64,000 nucleotides of DNA from Peltaster fructicola (Eukaryota; Ascomycota; Dothideomycetes): NCBI GenBank assembly GCA_001592805.2, contig CP051142.1, positions 2,790,001 through 2,854,000 of the forward strand, written 5' to 3'. Each line of letters opens with the position of its first letter. Position 1 is the first letter of the stretch. Shown piece by piece: positions 60,679 through 64,000 of this stretch. The translations under genes were made by a program, and so were the position numbers. The notes under the pieces were generated by a model. The model was not told the DNA's origin, searched no databases, and worked only from the letters and a program-made list of their open reading frames with translations.

Positions 60679-60955
60679 ATGGCCGCCTTTAGCCAAAGCC
60701 TCGAACATTCTTCATCGCAATCCACCCTCAAAACATCCAAAACATTTGGAGATTGTCCTCTAATGAGCATGACCAAGATGTTCCCGAAGGTGAGTACATA
60801 TGAGCAGCGTCTGTTGAGGACAAAAGCATTGTGTGCAGAACAACAGCAAGCGAGGTGGGTGGATCTCTTGCAAAACTCCTCATCACTCCTTACAGTCCAT
60901 TGAGTCCGCACAACGAGCTACCCAATCGACGAGATGGATCGTTCGATGGACATGA
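60679..60955 (+). CDS. Possible small spliced gene, hypothetical
   Basis: An ATG frame (MAAFSQSLEHSSSQSTLKTS...) runs to a GTGAGT donor at 60790. A GTGTGCAG acceptor ending at 60838 continues it in frame to a TGA at 60953, for 75 residues. The composition is Ser/Lys-rich and no domain is recognised. The only support is the splice geometry, so it may be chance. Confidence 0.18.
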
Positions 60956-62668
60956 CGTGCACACGTGCGGGTCGAACGTACAGACGACATAGTTTCGCGA
61001 CACGTCGACAATGTTCAGTAAGCCACCAGACAGGACTGCAGATGCAAGTCGGCGAATCCGCAACGCACCCTGGCTTGTCGATGGCGATCTTCGATGCGCA
61101 TGCACCAGGTTGAACCTTCCGCAAGCCTTACATTCAGTCAACTGGCGCCAGATCGATCAAGCACTGAGTGATGGGAAAGGCGATATCTTGAGATAGTTAT
61201 GGTAGACACACACGATACTAGCAGCTTCCAAGGGACGAACTACACCGCCCACGCAACGCACAGTGAGAGCGATCGATGCACGAGCCAGACGAGACACGCC
61301 TGCGATGTGCTCGTGCCGACACCAAGCAAGGCACAAACTCGAGATCGATCACTTGAGCATCACCTGCTCTACAAGCCCGTCGGCCAGTATGGAGTCAGAC
61401 AATAATCGCTTCACCATGATCGTACAGACGCAAGGACAAGAGTCAGGTTCACAAATGACCACACTGTCCCGCCACAGTGCATATATGTCGCTGAGATCGA
61501 GCTTGAATCGTCTGATGATACATCATCTTTCAGCATAGAGACATGCAGAAGACACAGGCAATAGCGAAAGGGATAGCACACTTCTGCATTAGATTGTCTC
61601 CACCGCAAGAGATTGTGACACGTCGCATGCTTGTGTCATCGTCTATGGTCAACCAGGCGAGCAAGAACGTCCGCTATTGCTACCATCTTGTAGCGAGATC
61701 TGTCGATGGCGTGAGTTACAAGGATTGAGGCGACCTATAGACACATGGCATGCTTGCATCAATTTCACGGCTCGGGAACGATTAAGTGCATGGGAGCATG
61801 GCTGCCACAGCTTACGCCATCTGCAAGCACGAGTGTGAGCGTTCCTTGAAAGAGGCCACGCATCGGCGGCATATGCGCTACCCAAGAGGGCAAACTGTAG
61901 TTCACCACGAGTGTGATGCTCTGGTCACAGATGGCGTAAGGATCTGCGGACGAAAACCTTGACCAGCTTCCTTCACTGATCACATGTGTCTGACGCATAG
62001 CAGCTGTTACACAACCACATCGTGCTTCATGTGATATCGACGTGAGCACCAATTCTAGTACCTAACCCGAGCAGCACACTCATAGACTGCGCAACGAAGA
62101 ACGCCACCAAGCACATGGCTGATAGCAGTCGAGAACAATCTCACTGCCGTAATCGAAGCTATCTCCGCCGTATCGTTCTAGCGCATTGTGCCAAGCGACG
62201 CCATCTGAGTCTAAACACAGTCCCTCGCGGACGCCTCCTGTGTTGGAAGGTTCTTGTGGCTAGCCTCGCAAGAGCCTGAACGGTTGACACATCGTGCTGC
62301 AAGGCTTACTGCTGCTTCCCTGTCATGCACATGGCAATCAATGGGCGCAGAGCTGTGTGCAGTATGTAGACGACCGCGAGGCGAGCTCGTACACAAGCTC
62401 CTGCCTTCAAGAATTGGTACCCAGGGAATCGGGACTACGGATAGTGGGCTTTCTCGCACATGGTCTGGCACATGGTGGCTTGTGGAAGGAGTATCAGACA
62501 TTGGCAGTCACACATCTTGACTTTACGCTCCAGCTCGCCTGCCGTCTGCCTTTAAATAACCTCTTAGTGTCCGACCTCGAAAACTATTGCATCCTCACTC
62601 GTTCACTTTCTGCCCGGAGCAGATCGATCGTACCATCAATGCGAGTATAGCTCACCATTCGAGCAAGT
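60956..62668. other. Gene-poor intergenic region
   Basis: About 1.7 kb precedes the RGS gene. Many short open frames occur on both strands, none with a recognisable domain or convincing introns. No repeat family was recognised. Confidence 0.4.
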
Positions 62669-64000
62669 ATGGTCACTTCACTTCTCTACCGACGACCTGC
62701 ACAAGTCGTCTCGACTCGGGCTTCTTTGAGCGGCGAGGAAAAGCAGAGATCGATCGAATCGTCCATCAACTCAGGCTGCTCCTGCATGAGCAATGGCATC
62801 CCAGAGTCCCTGTCGTTCGACAAGATTATCGCTGGTGGAACTTGCCCTGTAAGTGCTATGTTGCTCTGATCGACAATACTGACTCGTTACAGCCACTGAC
62901 GGTCCGCGACTTCATGAACTATCTCAAATATGTTGAATACTCTGCAGAAAACCTTCAGTTCTTTCTATGGTACAAGGACTACACCTCGAGGTTCGATAAG
63001 CTGCCGGACAACGAGAAGGCACTCTCACCAACATGGACGAAATCGGATGCAGAGGCTGCTCTTGCTAGTAGACCTCGCAAGCCCAATGCCATCGTTGCCC
63101 AGCTGCTCCAGAACACAACGTTTGCAGATGTGAAGACCACAGCAGTCGAAAGAGTCGATCCGTTCCATACACCACCAGAGTCGCCATCTCTCGATGAGAA
63201 CCACGACGATGATAGAACGACCATCGCAACAACGACAGACTCGACCCAGGGTGCTGCTGAAGCTTTCGACAAGGCGGGAATGAAGTGGATGCCTTGTATG
63301 TTCAGCAATTAGAAACACAACCCTGATTCTGACTAATCTCTCTGCAGTCACGATGCAACCATATCGAGACGAGATTACTCGTATTATCACAGTCTACATC
63401 TCAGATGGCGCACCTCGGCAGTTGAACCTCTCGGATCGTGAGCGACGTGGTCTACTGCACGCTCTTCAGACCACAACACATCCGTCCTCGTTCCAGGAGA
63501 TCGTCACAACCGTGGAGTACTCACTCCGCAAGCAAGCACATCCAAACTTCATGCGATGGACGATATGCAATGGTAATCGACCTCGTGTCCTCTTCGCTCG
63601 CGGTCTAGGCATCTTCGGCATTGCAGCTGGTTTCATTGCAGATCTCCTTCTCACTCTCTCGCATGCTGGTCGTGCGTGGCGGGTACTTCCATTCATTGCG
63701 TGGTTCATTGGTATCGCAACACTCATTGCGGCTTGGAAGGGTATGTGTGTTGTCCTGCATGGTCTACATCATCGTCATCTTCGTCCATGGGAGCTCTTCG
63801 AGGATTCTCCTGAGCCTGGCCTCGATGAGAAACACATGTCACAGGAGTCCTTGGCCAGCAGTTCGAGAAACTCCTACGAAGACGAGCCATGGGTCTCGCG
63901 CTACGAGAAACGCAACTACGTTCGGAAGATCTTCGATCGTGAGGTATGGATCGAAGAGCCAGCACTTCGCCAGATCCAGGACACCATCTTCTTGCAGGCT
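62669..64000 (+). CDS. RGS-domain membrane protein, Rax1-like (3' end outside window)
   Basis: Three exons are visible (62669-62848, 62893-63295, 63348 to the right edge), giving at least 412 residues. An RGS domain starts across the first junction: SLSFDKIIAGGTCP joins PLTVRDFMNYLKYVEYSAEN then LQFFLWYKDY. The second exon ends WMPF and continues TMQPYRDEITRIITVYI and ALQTTTHPSSFQEIVTTVEY. Two hydrophobic segments (VLFARGLGIFGIAAGFIADL; LPFIAWFIGIATLIAAW) and HGLHHRHLRPWELFED follow. RGS plus membrane helices in this order matches fungal Rax1-type proteins. In yeast these mark bipolar growth sites; in filamentous fungi they affect hyphal growth and stress responses. All junctions keep frame. 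The sequence runs off the window in an open frame, so the gene is partial here only because of the edge. Confidence 0.85.

Overview
The window is a gene-dense piece of nuclear chromosome from a filamentous ascomycete. Most genes carry short GT-AG introns of about 43-60 bases, with donors such as GTAAGT or GTATGT and frequent CTAAC/CTGAC branch sites. The gene set is typical of Pezizomycotina: an AreA/NIT2 GATA factor, a Dbf2/SidB-type kinase, an ApsB/Mto1 microtubule organiser, AcrB, a fused ARG5,6 protein and a Rax1-like RGS protein. Several proteins resemble Dothideomycetes forms as I remember them, so that class is my best guess (inference, not proven). I see no transposon, LTR element, rRNA, CRISPR array or convincing tRNA.

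Layout. 0-8 kb: an NTF2-like DUF1348 protein, a PMP20-type peroxiredoxin, a GFA-domain protein, YIF1, the signal recognition particle receptor alpha subunit and a DUF7587-like protein. 8-11.7 kb: a gene-poor stretch that begins with a degenerate ~55-bp tandem repeat. 11.7-23 kb: areA, a Dbf2/SidB kinase, a CaiB-type CoA-transferase, a DUF1772 membrane protein and a histidine phosphatase. 22.9-28 kb: a Zn2Cys6 regulator, a cupin and CHS5. 28-41 kb: ApsB/Mto1, a methyltransferase, an ETFRF1-type LYR protein, a hotdog thioesterase, AcrB and SEC14. 41-51 kb: a large disordered protein, a DUF998 membrane protein and an AAA ATPase with a charged N-terminus. 51-64 kb: ARG5,6, a secreted fasciclin protein, glutamate decarboxylase, a CTR copper transporter and a Rax1-like RGS protein that runs off the right edge.

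There is no obvious metabolic cluster. Themes recur: secretion (YIF1, SRP receptor, CHS5, SEC14), hyphal morphogenesis and septation (SidB, Mto1, Rax1) and nitrogen/glutamate use (AreA, ARG5,6, GAD). Several genes sit in divergent pairs with short shared promoters: YIF1 with the SRP receptor, and ETFRF1 with the thioesterase.

The strongest anomaly is that seven otherwise well-conserved host genes contain one- or two-base frame breaks, mostly at short homopolymers: YIF1, the SidB kinase, Mto1, AcrB, SEC14, the large disordered protein and the AAA ATPase. The large protein also has two in-frame stop codons. Their neighbours are perfectly intact. The simplest reading is uncorrected homopolymer errors in a long-read assembly; genuine gene decay is the alternative. 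Exon coordinates were worked out by hand from splice signals and reading-frame continuity, without database searches.
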